A stretch of DNA of 64,000 nucleotides from Aselliscus stoliczkanus. Taxonomy: Eukaryota > Chordata > Mammalia > Chiroptera > Hipposideridae. Below the pieces are notes generated by a model. The model was not told the origin of the DNA and searched no databases. It saw only the letters and a list, made by a program, of their open reading frames with translations. Made by a program: the position numbers and the translations under genes. Shown one piece after another: positions 1 to 14,144 of the stretch (the stretch's first letter is position 1; every line of letters begins with the position of its first letter). The DNA lies in NCBI GenBank assembly GCA_033961575.1, contig CM066737.1, forward strand, positions 99,104,709-99,168,708, read 5' to 3'.

Positions 1-1513
1 CACCTTGCACGTCTGAGATTTTGTGAATTCCAAAACTTACCCTCCCTTCTCCCTCCGAACCCAAACTCCAGTTTCCTCAGATTCATTTATCACTGCTCAT
101 TGTTAGAAGGAGAGCATTAACTTAGTCCCATTAGAATGGAAGCTGTTTAACTTAAGTGACTCTTTCATTAATATAACCTCCAAGAATCCAACCAAGTAAA
201 TCAAAAAGGAAGTGTAGAAAATACTTTCTCGCAGCCTCTCCTTGAGTGACTCCCTCAGCTGTCACTATTTTTTTATATCTTTGCTCCTTCCATCATTTCA
301 AATTCCAAAGTCTCTAAAATGTTCCCCCACAGTATCTCCAACATTGTTGTAACTCTTATTTCTGTTTCTCCCTACTGGAATAAAAACTGAGGGCAGGTAC
401 CTTGTTTGCTCCATATTTGGGACCCTAGTACACGGTACCTCTTATGAAGCTAAATAAAGGTGTGCAGTAACTCTGTGGTGAAGGGGGAATGAAAGGGATT
501 GAAATTTTTTTTAAAAGATTTTATTGGGGAATTGGGGAAGGGGAACAGCCAAGTTGTTGTCCTTCAGTCTTAGCTGTGGAGGGCGCAGCCAGCTCAGCTC
601 CAAGTCCAGTCAGCATCCAGCTCCCCATGGGCAGCTCGCGGCCGTTCAGCTCAAGGTGCCGTGTTCAATCTTAGTTGCAGGTGGGCGTAGCCTACCATCG
701 CATGCGGGAGTCGAACTGTCAACCTTGTTGTTAGGAGCATGTGCTCTCACCAGCTGAGCCATCCTGCCACCTGTTGGCAGCTCAGCTCAGGCGCAGCTTA
801 CTGGCTCATGTCGGAATCGAGCCAGCGACCCTGTTGCTCAGAGCTCATGCTCTTTACCAACTGAGCCACTCGGCCGGCCCAGGGACTGAAATTTAATAAA
901 GGGGATATTTTACTTCAGGATTGCCTGGAATATAAATCCAAAATTACAGTGAGCTTTCTATTTCTACATAAGGAGTAAATTGTTAGGCTCCTGGGTGGTT
1001 GGATGGAATTTCTCTTTGCTACTTAATCTTCGTACTTAATACTAGCCATAACATGTCTTTCAGTTTAACCAAAAGCAGAATAATTCATTGTACCATGTAT
1101 ATAAATATAGACGTTATGCAATTGCAGAATTCCCAGGAAAATCACAGGACTTTGTCTTTGTAGCAGTCCTTGTCATCAGCAGTAGATAGAAAGATCAAGA
1201 GGAACGAACTAGGAGCGAAAGCTCAGTGCCCCTTAGTATACCGTGCCCATAGTCACTTTGATTGCCATGAATTAAGTTTCACAAAAGGAAGTTACAGGTT
1301 ATTTTTCTGATGTTCAATCTCATCAATTCTTATTTGAATATTCTTATGTATATAAAACTGTTTGCAAGTTTTATATCCTCCATTGGCTGTGATAAGTAAA
1401 ATTTTCCTTGAATATAAAAATGAGTTTTAATTTCTCTTTAATATGCTAAACTTTGTTCTGAGCACATGTAAAGCTTTAAATAATTTTTCACATTTTGGTG
1501 TTCAATTTTATAG
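1..1513. other. RPS6KA3 intron 16 (partial)
   Basis: Intronic sequence before exon 17. Apart from the dimeric SINE at 508-880 I recognise no gene or conserved element. Confidence 0.8.
508..880 (-). repeat. Dimeric VES-like tRNA SINE
   Basis: Read on the minus strand it has two tRNA-like heads (GGCCGGCCGAGTGGCTC-type, then a second after GCCAACAGGTGGCAGGATGG), a body, and a 3' end of CCCCAATAAAATC plus an A-tail. Target-site duplication: AGGGATTGAAATTT at 494-507 and AGGGACTGAAATTT at 881-894. It appears to be the parent form of the shorter single-head elements elsewhere in the window. Confidence 0.9.
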
Positions 1514-1732
<219 letters not shown>

Positions 1733-2367
1733 TAAGCTAAAATTACAAAAGTAGAAGCTACTTTATGCATATAATGGAAAATAACTACTATTAGCTTAAT
1801 TATCCTACTGTTCTTCCTCTATGTAAACTTCTCCCATTAAGCTTGAAGTGCTACTTTGAAATCCTAGCTTATTTGTATTAAATTCTTATGCTTCCCAAGA
1901 AAAAGTGAATGAGATCTTCTGACCTGGAAGACATAGCGCCGTTTTTGCTAGGCCACTCTGTCCTCTTGAGAACTGGGTCCATTTCAAGTTTAGAAGCAGA
2001 ACCAGAGAATCATGGGTTGTATTGGCTTATAAAAGGAAATCCTTCAAACGGATTAGGCCAAATAGTCACCTGGCTTCTGGCTGGTGGATACTTTCCTCAT
2101 TCCTTCCTGATACAGATTTTTTAGTCAACGGCAAAAAAAAAGATCATATTTTTAAAAGAAGAGAAGTCTGGGAGGGAAAGGGGGCAAAAGAGAAAATGAG
2201 GAGAGGCAAGGAGAAAAAGAGAACAGCAGAGGAGTGAAGAGGGATGGGATGTGAGAAAAAGAGTAAGAGCTTATGTCTTAAGGAGTTTATTTTCAATACC
2301 TTGTTCTCCTTTTGTTTGTCTTCACCCCTAGAAGCTAACAGGTGGACTGTGTTGCTTTAGTTCTAGA

Positions 2368-2602
2368 CAAGGGGTCGGCAAACTTTGAGACAGAAGAGCC
2401 AGTCCTGTCCCTCACAACGATTTAAAAATTATTCGAGAGCCATAAAACAAATGAAATCACCATTATATGAATAATATCCCTTTAAAATTTTTATAAATGA
2501 AACTATGATAGTTTTATTTTCATTTTCAATTTTAGTTCAGAGCCACATATACATACTCAAAGAGCCGCATGTGGCTCATGAGCCACAGTTTGCCGACCCC
2601 TG
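2368..2602. mobile_element. Nonautonomous hAT-type element with GGGGTCGGCAAAC ends
   Basis: Inverted ends AAGGGGTCGGCAAACTTTG and CAGTTTGCCGACCCCTG bracket about 235 bp, flanked by TTCTAGA on both sides (2361-2367 and 2603-2609). This fits the 8-bp hAT duplication. It has no coding capacity. The internal sequence is shared with the element at 39156. The exact family name is not certain. Confidence 0.8.
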
Positions 2603-3084
2603 TTCTAGAGTTTCTTGACTTCTGGCTGGTCAAGAGTCGCCTAGGACTGTAACTAGAAATTAGTAGAACTCAGTACTCACTGAAGAATTCTTGAGTGCAA
2701 TCATCTAGGTCTGTGTTCTTGACCAATTCCTCTGCTGTAGTAAGTTTTTTAAATGGCCTGGAGAAGTTACGTTCTGTATGTTAGGAACTAAAACTGAGGT
2801 GATTGATCAGGATATAGACTCCAAATTTGATGATGGAAGAAACTCATAAGTCTAATAAGGAGTGTCAGAGAGGCTTATGATAAAAGCAGTATTCACATAG
2901 GTGATTAAAGCAGGCAAGTAATACAAAACTGTAAAGAACCGGTATCTTTTTGTGTGTGACATTGTCACTTGGATGTCAAATAGGCAATACTTAAAGTCTG
3001 GATTTTTTTTCCTTTTTCCTCCTAAACCCCAGGTCTGTTCCACTGAACCCGTCAGCACATTTGTTGTGCACATACATTGTGCAT

Positions 3085-3375
3085 GCTGTTCCCTCTACTT
3101 AGTATGACCGTCCCCCGCTCTTCTGCCTTGTTTGATCTGTTCTAAAGGTTTTAGATCAGATGCCAACCTCCTCCGGAGGTGCCCCCTGAACTCCCTAGTT
3201 ATGCCCTGTCTCTTACCTGTTTATTCTCTGTATCCCCGCTTCCATGTAAGCTCCTAGCATGTAAAGGCAAGGATCGTATGGATCTTGTTCACCATAGTAT
3301 CTGCAGCTCCTTATGTAATACCCTGGCACATGATAGGCAATCAATAAGTATTTGTTTAACGAAGGAATAACTTGG
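3085..3375 (+). repeat. L2 LINE 3' fragment
   Basis: Recognisable L2 3' end: CTTGTTCACCATAGTATCTG, then TGGCACATGATAGGCAATCA and AATAAGTATTTG. Ancient, diverged and non-coding. Confidence 0.65.
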
Positions 3376-3647
3376 ACACCACTATTATTATTTGCATTTC
3401 TCCTTAACCCACTTATTCAGTTGGACAAAGAGGGAGAAGGTAAATACTTATTCTTTCTTCTTCCGCTCTTTACCCCAGTTCTGTTAGAGTTACACTTGCA
3501 TGCAGCATTTTATAATGGGGGGGGGTAGTTTAACAGGTCAGCACTCATTATCTTGTTAAGTGCATTGTTCTGACAGTTTGTGAATAAAATATCTTCTATA
3601 ATAGAAATGTATGGTTAATGTACCCCTGTAATTTGTGTTTCAATTAG

Positions 3648-3875
<228 letters not shown>

Positions 3876-4569
3876 TAGAATAGTTAATAGTTATTTAATT
3901 GAAGACTGACTGACCAGATAATTAGAATAAAATGTCAGCCCTTTTTCTTCTGTTGGTACTTCACACTGTCCTCAGTCCACTACGACCTGGACCCCTTTTC
4001 TGCCCTGACTTCTGTCTTTCTGCACATCACACATCTGTATATGTCTCTTACCACGCATACTTTTGTGCTTGTCAGTGCATGGAATTAAATGAAAACTAGC
4101 TTATTCTCCGCCTTTCCTAATACCCTTCTGATGTCCTGAATTTGTCACTATCTTTCTGTATTTCTGAGGCTAAAACGTCAAGGTTTCTTTTTGTCTTTAG
4201 CTACCCTACTAATTGCCATCTGTTATCCCCTGAAACCAGCTGGCGGTTCTTGTGTTCACAGCACCACCATCCTAGCCCCCGCCTTCCTCACTGCAGCCTA
4301 CGTGCGCCTTGCCCCCTCCAGTCATGCTGTGATCATTCCACAAGAGCTACGAAGCTCCTAAAGGGCCTTTGCAAGCACTGCCTTCGTCAAGTTGCTTCTT
4401 TTCTTTTTCTTTTCTTTTTTTTTTAAAGAAATTGCAATTCCCCATTATAGGAAGTCTAAAATCCACTGTTTTGCCCTCAAGATTTCTTGCCTTTTTATCA
4501 CTATGTAAAAAAATGTAACTGTGAACAAGATAATAGAAAATAATGGTAAACCCTGATACAGAGTTTAAC

Positions 4570-4765
4570 TGATTTCATGCTCACAACATGTAGCTTACAT
4601 ATAACAGTTCATTCTCATTATAACTATGTGAGTGAGCACTTTTATTCACATTTTACAGGAAACCAGGTACACAGAGGTTATGTCATTTGCCTGAGGTCAG
4701 ATCTAGATTTCAGTCCAGGCAGTCTGGCTGCAAAGTTTGTGCTTTTACCATGTGCTAGATTTTTC
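4570..4765 (-). repeat. MIR SINE (ancient)
   Basis: The reverse complement of the MIR core is visible: TTTACAGGAAACCAGGTACA, then GGTTATGTCATTTGCCTGAG, then a CAGGCAGTCTGGCT-type end. Old and degraded. Confidence 0.6.
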
Positions 4766-5194
4766 AAATAATAATAATACTTGGCAAAGTTAGACAGTTG
4801 GATTAAGTCGTCCAAGTTTAAACTTTGAAGTCCTGCTGCAGTCCTCCCTCTATCTACCATATCTCTACATCCAGTCTATTGCCAAGTCCTGTCTATTCTG
4901 ATCCCTAAGTATTTGAGATCCCTTTCCCCTTACCCTGTACATCCAGTCTCAGTAAGTACTTCCTGTTTTATCTTTATATCTGTTCTTCTTCATGTCCTGC
5001 CTTAGTGCAGATCCTCACAGACTTTTATTTAGTTTGCAACAAATTGCCTCCTATCCGGTGACCTTGTCTCCAGTCTCTCTTCTTGTCAGCATTTCCTCTA
5101 TACCTTCCATTATCTTTCTGGTATACAGATCTACTTCTTTTATTTCCCTGTTTAATACTTCAGTGACATTGAAATTCCTTAGCAAGATGTTCAT

Positions 5195-5600
5195 AAAAGC
5201 CCTTCAATCTCTCTCATGTCCCAGACCTAGAGATCTGGCCACACAGAATTACCTACCACTAACCATGCTCTGCTCTCTTGCCTCTGCCCTTTGGGTGTCC
5301 TCTGCCCTCCCACCTCCTCCCCCTGCCTCCTGAATTCTTACTTTTAGGCCCAATACAAACAGGCTGTCTCCTAGCCTTCCATCTCTCCCTATCAAGAATG
5401 AATTGCTTCCTCATCTTTATACCCATAACACTTTAGACATAATTTTGTTATAATACTTACCATGTTGAATTGTTAACTATATGTTTCTTTCCCCTGCCAG
5501 ATTCTGCTTTTCTTAAGGAAACCAGAGTTGTTTTGTATTTGTCACAGTTCATGCCTGATTATAGTTGATGATTCTTAAATGCTTGAGTGAATCAAATTAT
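5195..5600 (+). repeat. L2 LINE fragment
   Basis: Diverged L2 3' body rich in CTCTGCC/CTTCC tracts, ending near GCTTGAGTGAATCAAATT. Assigned on general resemblance. Confidence 0.45.
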
Positions 5601-5794
5601 ATACAATTTTGCACTATATCATTTGTATTAAGTTACATGTGTTCTTAAAAGTATTATTTTATGTAACCATTTCTGCAGCCCCATACAAAATATAAATTCA
5701 TTGAAATAAGAAACTAACTTTCAATTTGTTTTATAGTCCTCTATGTACCATGGCAGCACTCAATAAATGTTAATTCCAATACCAAAATTTATTT

Positions 5795-5798
<4 letters not shown>

Positions 5799-5835
<37 letters not shown>
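5799..5835 (+). repeat. (CA)n microsatellite
   Basis: About 18 CA units end exactly at the left tip of the palindromic MITE that follows. Likely length-polymorphic. Confidence 0.95.
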
Positions 5836-5837
<2 letters not shown>

Positions 5838-6035
5838 GCCAAAAAAATGTATACACATTTTAAGAAAGGAAAAAGCTATTAAAATTGTAATATTCAATAT
5901 ATATCGATAACAGAAGATGAATACAAGTCACATTTGACTTCTGCAATTACAAGAGGTGCTCAAAGTGGTTCCCATCAGTGTAATTTTAATACAGTTGTTT
6001 CCTTTCTTAAAATGTGTATAAATTTTTTTGGCACT
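5835..6035. mobile_element. Palindromic Tc1/mariner-like MITE, 201 bp
   Basis: The left arm begins AGTGCCAAAAAAATGTATAC and the right end is the reverse complement of almost the same sequence (ATAAATTTTTTTGGCACT). The arms match for about 50 bp, including ACACATTTTAAGAAAGGAAA, around a unique centre of about 90 bp. It looks like an internal-deletion derivative of a mariner-type transposon. The left flank is (CA)n and the right flank is TATATATA, so a TA target duplication cannot be read cleanly. No ORF. Confidence 0.8.
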
Positions 6036-6093
6036 ATATATACATTATATATGTGATACATATATAATACATATATTATATATGAATTGTTAG

Positions 6094-6206
6094 CGGGCCA
6101 GCCGAGTGGCGCAGTGGTTAAGCACTGGCTTGGGAAGCCAGTGGCCCTGGTTCGGGTCCCATATATGAGGGCCAGTAACACTGCCCTCAAAAAAAACAAA
6201 AACAAT
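6094..6206 (+). repeat. Short tRNA-derived SINE
   Basis: Head GGGCCAGCCGAGTGGCGCAG with box A and GGTTCGGGTCCC box B. It ends after CACTGCCCTC in an A-rich tail. Target-site duplication: ATATGAATTGTTAG at 6080-6093 and ATATGAATAGTTAG at 6207-6220. Confidence 0.95.
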
Positions 6207-6390
6207 ATATGAATAGTTAGTCATAGAAGATTTTTATAATAGGATTGATATATTACCTTGTTGGTTAATCATGTTCTGTTGAGGTTTTTCATATATGCAT
6301 TGATTTAGGAGATATAATTCAGTTCCCACAGCCTATTTATATCTATATAATAAACAGCGGTGTGTTTATACTAATTTTTACTTTTTCTAG

Positions 6391-6467
6391 GTTTTAAAAC
6401 GACAAGGCTATGATGCTGCTTGTGATATATGGAGTCTTGGTGTCCTCCTGTATACAATGCTCACTGG
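6391..6467 (+). CDS. RPS6KA3: RPS6KA3 exon 19: kinase helix F region
   Basis: A 77-nt exon after TTTTTCTAG, followed by GTAAGT, encodes VLKRQGYDAACDIWSLGVLL and then YTMLTG (residues 589-614). The last glycine codon is split, with two bases here and one in the next exon. DIWSLGV is the invariant helix-F aspartate segment (subdomain IX) that supports the catalytic spine. The exon is too short to stand out by length and was found from the splice sites and protein match. Confidence 0.97.
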
Positions 6468-6587
6468 GTAAGTGTGTACCATATGTTGTAAGCATTTAGT
6501 CATCAATATTTTTGTTTATATTATCTAGGTTTATTTTTTAATCTCTGTGTCGTACTATCTTTCTTTTCATGTTTTCTGATACAATCA

Positions 6588-6627
<40 letters not shown>

Positions 6628-6984
6628 ACACTTAAGCTATATGTATTATTTATTAATGTCTTGAGGTCTTACATTGATGTTTCCATACCTTTTTTGTACT
6701 CTTGTTATGTCATAAACATACACAATCTTAAGTATTTTATTTTACAGTGTGTCATATCTTAAAATGTTTATATTTTTGTGTATTAAATCTAATTAATGTT
6801 TTATAACTTATACCTTGATGTGGTGCTTTGTGGAGCTTCATGTTGTTGATATATTTCTCACTTTAATAGATTTCAATAAAGTATTACATTAATTAAATTA
6901 CTCAGAGTACTTTTGGACACTGCAAATAAAGATTACCAATCTAAAAAGAAATTTTATTAACATTTTAATTTTATTGTCAATTAG
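6468..6984. other. RPS6KA3 intron 19
   Basis: AT-rich intron with an (AT)n microsatellite at 6591-6625. Nothing else recognised. Confidence 0.8.
6591..6625 (+). repeat. (AT)n microsatellite
   Basis: About 17 uninterrupted AT units. Confidence 0.95.
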
Positions 6985-7102
6985 TTACACTCCATTTGCA
7001 AATGGCCCTGATGATACACCGGAGGAAATATTGGCACGCATAGGCAGCGGCAAATTCTCACTCAGTGGTGGTTACTGGAATTCTGTTTCAGACACCGCAA
7101 AG
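6985..7102 (+). CDS. RPS6KA3: RPS6KA3 exon 20: kinase C-lobe
   Basis: A 118-nt exon between GTCAATTAG and GTAAAT completes the split glycine codon. It then encodes [20 protein letters not shown] and [19 protein letters not shown] (residues 615-653). This is the C-lobe G-helix region of the C-terminal kinase domain. The frame is open throughout and joins exons 19 and 21 in phase. Confidence 0.97.
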
Positions 7103-7369
7103 GTAAATATGGCTTTCTGTTGAAAGTTTTTGAGAAAATAATTTTTCATAATCTTTGATGGGAATAAATAAGTTAAAAACTTTTGTTTATAAAGTAATAT
7201 TTTGAAGTGATACTACCAAATAACTTGAAATCAAAAATGGACCAATTAATTTGTTTCTTTCCCAGAAGGCATTGGTTTGACTTTATTATCTATACATCTA
7301 AACTTACTTCTTACTGAGGAATATGATGATTAATAATGGTGGTAGTTTTCATGATGTGTTTTTATGTGC

Positions 7370-7565
7370 CTCATGCTGCACTTTACCGTAAATTATCCCA
7401 TTTAATCCTCTTAACAACCCTGTAAAATAGAGAGTAGTACCCCCATTTCACAGAAGGAAACCAAGGCCCAGAATCTTAGTGTGAACTTGTCCATGGTTAC
7501 ATACCAGGTATGTGTGGGCACTTCAAATTAAATAGCTGATTCCAAAGCCCTTGTTCCCTATAACT
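7370..7565 (-). repeat. MIR SINE
   Basis: Reverse-complement MIR core: CCCATTTCACAGAAGGAAAC, then CCAAGGCCCAGAATC and ATTCCAAAGCCCTTG. Confidence 0.6.
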
Positions 7566-8084
7566 ATGCCACGTCCTATTTTTGGTCCATGTTATAAAGA
7601 AAGGAGTATTATCTTTCTCACAATAAAAGATAGGATAGTTTTATAGTGTCAGCTTGAAATACATTTGAAAAGCCTTTCTCACTGGAAGATCTGCCATCAC
7701 CTGAATAGCGCTGACTTGCTTTCCAACTCTACTTTAGTTTCACTGTATTCATAGAAAATTCTCTTTTAAAAAGAAGAGCAAAGTTTTCCACTTCAAAACA
7801 AGGAGAACATAAAGGAAATGAAGACGACAGATACTGGTAAAAGTGCTGGTTTTTCTTAGAGGTGGAAGCTTGAGTTGATGTGATTGCATCAATAAATAGG
7901 ATATGTCAGAAAAGTACCTGTGTAGATACTTGTGTCGGAGATGGAGCCTCAGCTAACCAGTAGAATGTCTGTGGAGCTAATACTTGGTGTTATAACTTCA
8001 TTTAAAATGAAATGTTAGCCTTTCCCTTTTCTTAACAGTAAAATTTCTTAACCCAGATAATTCATTTTTCTGGGTACTTGTTTC

Positions 8085-9700
8085 CTTTTTCATTCATGTG
8101 CTGGGCACCTACAATGTGCTTAATGAGGTGAAGGCTCCAGGGATAAAAGATGTGACTCAGATAGAACTCCTGATCTCAGGGAGCTTACCATCTAGTTGGG
8201 AAATGGCCAGAAATATACAGTACAGTGCCACATGTGCTGTTACAGTGAGTGGTACGTTTTCTGTGCTAAAGAAGTTCACAGGTGATGCTTGGTCAAAGAG
8301 TTCAGGGAAGGCTTCCCAGAAACAATGAAGGAATTTGCCAGGCGGTTTTGGGGAACTGAAGGATGTCATCCATCCCAGACTGAGGGAGGCACACATGCTA
8401 TTCGTGGCTCAGGAAGGGCAGAATGCCTCCAGGGGGCTGTAAGGAGTTTGATAGGACGAGGACAAGGTACATGTGAGAGCCAGTGCACCCAGATTATGAA
8501 ACGCTTTGTAGACCATGCTCAGGATTTGAGGTTCACTGTATGTATTGGGGAGCTCTGGAAAAATATTGAGCATTGTACTGATCAGATTTTCCTTTTTCAA
8601 GTTCACTTCTATGGAGCAGTAATTCTTATCCATGGAGCCTGCCACAAACTTTGTCATGATCGATTGGGAGGCATGTTAAGTAGTGTTACCATAATAAAGT
8701 ATCAGAGCTTACACATTCCCTGCTTTTTTAATAGGTTAAACCAAGTCAGGGTTATTGCTCTATAATTTAGTTCCTATTCACTTGCATTCCAGTATGTGTT
8801 TTTGAGTGAAAGAGAAACATAGGTGAGGAGGAGATACAAATAGAGCACAAAAAATTGCATCCAACTCACAGCCTATTTTATAAATGCCATGTTATTACTA
8901 ATAACTTGCTAATTTGTCCAGCTAAGCGTTTTGCAAGCATCATGTAATATAGTGAATACCCACAAAATTGGGATAGAGGACTCTATCAGTCTTGTGCTCT
9001 ATCAAGAGCAAGTTGCATATGTGGATGTCATCAGTCACATGGACCATACGTGTCATGTGTGGCTTTGAGAAGAACAGGACCATAGCTACCACTGACTGAG
9101 CACTTATGTGCCAAAGACTGTGGTAACACTTTTACCTACATTATTTCACTCAGCCTTCACTGATCTAATATTAAGGGCATTACTTGTAAGGTTTTGCAGT
9201 ATTTTGGGTCATGAATGAGAGGATCTGAACTAGGGCAGTTGTAGTGGGAATTGAACCAAATGGAAGACAAATCTAGGAGGCAGAATAGACTCAGTGGTTT
9301 ATTGGACATAAGAAGCAGATGTCAAGCATGCAGTCCACATGTCCCCCTCGGGCAAGTGAGTGGGTAATGGCATTCTTCGCCAAGAGGTGGAATACAAAAG
9401 AAGTTGTTTTGAGAGGAGTGGTGATTGCAGATTTGGACATTATGAATTCGAAACGCTTCTATGATGTATAATTAAAGCTGTATGCCCATTAGGCAACTGG
9501 CTATATGGATGTAGATTTAGCAGAGAAGTCTGGGGTGGACACTGAAGTTAGGAGTTGTCATCATCCATAGTAGCTAAAGCCAAGAGCGTGAGTTCATCAG
9601 AGCCGACTGATCAGAGCAATGGAAGGAATTCAGGGAGCACCACTATTTAAAGAGGAAAACTTAGGGGGAGTAGCCATTGAAGGGAAGCGGTAGGAGAAGT
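8085..9700 (-). repeat. Ancient LINE (L2-like) remnants in two blocks
   Basis: Starts with the reverse complement of the L2 3' end (GTGCTGGGCACCTACAATGTG) and continues with GGAGCTTACCATCTAGTTGG, GGGAAGGCTTCCCAGAAAC and the 9230-9700 block, which resembles a continuation. Very diverged, and boundaries are approximate. Confidence 0.45.
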
Positions 9701-10099
9701 GGTTCTAAGTGACTTGGCCAAAAGTGCACTGGTTAACACTGATCTGATTAAAATTGTAATAGAGCTTGCTTGTGCCCCTGAGCAGCTTTGCAACCTTTTA
9801 TTCATTTGAAGCATAGTTGCCCACATTCAGGATTTGGAAGGGGCAGTCCTTAATTGTTTCACTTTTATTTCTAATTCTGTTCAGTTATTCGTGTTCTTAG
9901 CTGTTAATGAGAACTAAAAGTAAGAAACTATAAATATCTAATAGCAGAGGAGTACTTGGAATAACATCTCCCCAGTTCCCAATATCCAGGCAACCGCCAG
10001 GGTCTGTCGGTTCTTCCTCATAAGTATCTCAATTCCATCCATATTTGTTCATCTTTTACATCCATCCTCTCAAAGCTATCTTCTCTTGCCAGTCTCAAA

Positions 10100-10740
10100 A
10101 TGGAGTCTCCAGGTTTGCGCCCTCTAATCCATTTTCCTCCATACTTAGTGAGTGTAATCTCTCTCAAGTCCAAACCTGACCGCACCACTCCTTTGCTTTA
10201 TATGATTTGTTGCCTCCAGAAAAAGTGCAAATGTGCTAGTATGGCTTCTAAGGGCCTTCATGGTCAGGTTCCCTTCTTACCTTTCCCACTTTATCTGCTG
10301 CCATGTTCTCCTTTACGATTTGTGCTGCAGCCTCATTGCATTCCTTTCAGTTCCTTAACTGACATGTTCTCTCCTACTTGACGGCTTTCCTCCAAACACA
10401 CTCGGCTCTATCTCCCTAAAATGCTCTTTCCCCTCCCTTCTCTAATCCAGCTCCTGCTTATCCTTCAGCTCTCACCTTCCTCTGAAGAATTCACTTCAAA
10501 AGCCACCCTGCCCTGTCCAGGTCAGGCGTCTCCTTGTGTTTCTCCAGCTGCCCCTCCTATTTATTCACCCCATCAGAGAACTTCCTGTGTGCTTTGCTTT
10601 GTAATTAATTCTTAGTCTTTCTCTCACTGGGCTGAAAGCTCCATAAGGTCACAGTTCATTTCTCTCTGTTCACTGCTAAGTAGCGTAGCAGAATGCCTGG
10701 CCTTAATGGATACTCAGTAGATATATTTTGAATGAAAAAT
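10100..10740 (+). repeat. L2 LINE 3' end
   Basis: Sense-oriented L2 3' end: CTGGGCTGAAAGCTCCATAA, then TGCCTGGCCTTAATGGATAC, ending in the TTGAATGAA-type terminus. Confidence 0.7.
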
Positions 10741-11191
10741 TAAACAAGTGGTACATGGCTTTTAGAAATCACAATCATGTTATTTGGGAGAGTATAGAAC
10801 TATGTAACAATTATATGGATCTATATTCCATGTGTAGGAGAGCAGTTGGGTAAATAGAAAGCCTTTGTCTCTGAAAGAGTGGGATTCTGGGTGTTCTTCA
10901 TGTTCTTTGGCTTTTCTGTATTTCTGATTTTTCTGTAATGCCCATGAGGTGTTTTTGAAGTAGGAAAAATAAATTATATTCTGTAATCTTGGGAGGGGCA
11001 TTTAGAGCCCTCCAATTAAGTTCCTGTTATGGACAGTTCTGCTTTTCAGTATTACCAGCAGCACAAAAAGTCTTAAGTAGCTGAGAATTAGTTAAAAATA
11101 AACGTACAAAAATGTGGAAACCTCAGAGCATCTAAGGGAAAAAAGGGCCAAAGTACTTAAAGATGCGTAAAATGTGGTAAATTTGCCCTTT

Positions 11192-11637
11192 TTTTTTTTT
11201 AAAGATTTTATTGGGGAATTGGGGGAGGGGAACAGCATTGGGGAATCGGGGAAGGGGAACAGACAAGTTGCTGTCCTTTTGTTCTTCAGTCTAGTTGCGG
11301 AGACTGTTGCTTCACTGGCCCATGTTGGTATCGTCATTGCGCTCTTCCCGGATGAGGCAGATCGGTCACTGGCCTCTGGATGTAGCTCACCGCAGCTATT
11401 GGCAGCTCACACTGGCTGCCAGCCACTCTCGCTGGCTGCAGGCCACTCACTGTAGCCTATGGCAGCCCACTGCAGCAGGGGCTGCAGCCTACATCGTCAC
11501 CAGGGCTCGCAGCCCAGCTCCAGGTGGAGCTGTTAGCTGTAGAGGGCAGTGTCACTGGCCCTCATATGTGGGATCCGAACCGGGGCCGCTGGCATCCCAA
11601 AACCAGCTCTTAACCAGTGCGCCACTCGGCCGACCTG
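11192..11637 (-). repeat. Long T+ SINE
   Basis: Full-length long form. On the minus strand it has a tRNA-like head (GGTTCGGATCCCACATATGA), the GGAGCTGGGCTG body, and a 3' end of CCCCAATAAAATCTTTAAA plus poly(A). Target-site duplication: AAATTTGCCCTTT at 11179-11191 and AAATTTACCCTTT at 11638-11650. Confidence 0.95.
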
Positions 11638-11795
11638 AAATTTACCCTTTATAATGCACCAAAATTACTGTCACTCGAGGGAGAGAACAGAGACAGGTAT
11701 TTGCTTTTTTTTTTTAAAACAAATTGTCCTGCTGATCAAATTGCTTTGAGCCCAAAGATCTACCTACTACCAGAAAAAAAATAGTGTCATAATAA

Positions 11796-12782
<987 letters not shown>

Positions 12783-14144
12783 AGTGACCTCAGTGAGATG
12801 TTTGGTACCATGGTGTAAGCTGATAGCACAAGTTCTGGCGACAGGTAGCACATATCTGAGAGACACCTGCAAGCACACACTGTCCCAGCTGGTACCCATT
12901 ATGCTGCTGCTCCTGCTGCTGCTCCCGCTTTCGTCTCTTCTCGCTTTAATGATTGTTCACAAGTTAGATTTTCCTGGAGCTTCGATGAAATGAACATGGA
13001 AAACGACGAAGATATATTCACTGAATCAATAAGAAGAATGAACAGATGAATACCACCTAAAAATACACTGAATAAAGTACTCTACACCATATAGCATTAT
13101 TTTTATAGGAAATATTTCATGTCCCTTAAATATTCTTTGTTAGTGATAGGGATGGACAGTTTATGTTAAGCACTTAGCTTAATCCGTTTATATTAGCACT
13201 GTATTCCTTGTGCCATCCAACATTTTGTATGTTTTTGTAAACAGTTCATATACAGTACATTTCTGTACTGCTTTCTTTAATGTATACATGCCTTGTTTAA
13301 CTTGGAATCTATTATTATTAATCAATTGACTATTAAATCTGGTTAAATAGTTCACCTGGATTAACAGTATTGTTGGACAGCCCTAAAAATGGCCAGATTG
13401 TGGAACAGCTGTTGAATGTAATCCTTCCAAAATGTACATATCTTTCCCCATGTCTGTTTCACTGGTTCGTTCATTTGTTTGTTTCTTAAAGTCAGGTGCT
13501 CTGTCAGACTAACCTAGACAGCTGTGATAGTAGAGAACGTTATATGTGTGTGGCATGACATCAAGAGTACACCTATGAAGTTAGTCCATATACTTTGCAA
13601 CTCCTTAGGGTTTCTTTTTCTTTAGTTAAGGAAGCAGTTCTGCACTTTTCATCTTAAACAGTATCCATACTTAGTGTTGGCATATAATTTGGAATTTTGC
13701 CAATATACATCAAAGGCCTTTAAGAGTCAGGGTGAAGAGATTGGCAAAGGAGAGCGTAGTAACAGGTCATTCAAGTCCCTTTGGATATTTTTCCTGTTTA
13801 AAAAGATCAAATTGCAGAATTTGGCATATGAACAACAGGATACCTGTGAGAAAAGTATGCTTTTTTTTGGAAAAAAGGTAAATCATAATGAGTTCTATCC
13901 CTTTACGATACTCTATATTAAACACTAATCTGAATGTAATAAAAGCCACAGGCCTCTATATGAAATTGAGTTTAAACTTTCTTGTTCTAGGGAATAAAGC
14001 ATTCTTAATCAAACAGTATCTGTTCTAACCAGAAATCATAGCTGAGGTAGGCTAAGTGAATGTTGAGCATTGTTTTCTGAAGTCCTGATGATTATAGCCA
14101 TGTAATGCTCCCTTTAACTTCAGAAATGATCAGGTGTTTTTTTT

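Noticed and set aside
6094..6206. tRNA genes (box A and box B sequences at many places)
   Set aside because: Each belongs to a SINE head with an A-tail and target-site duplication. None folds as a full tRNA with intact acceptor stem and discrete end.
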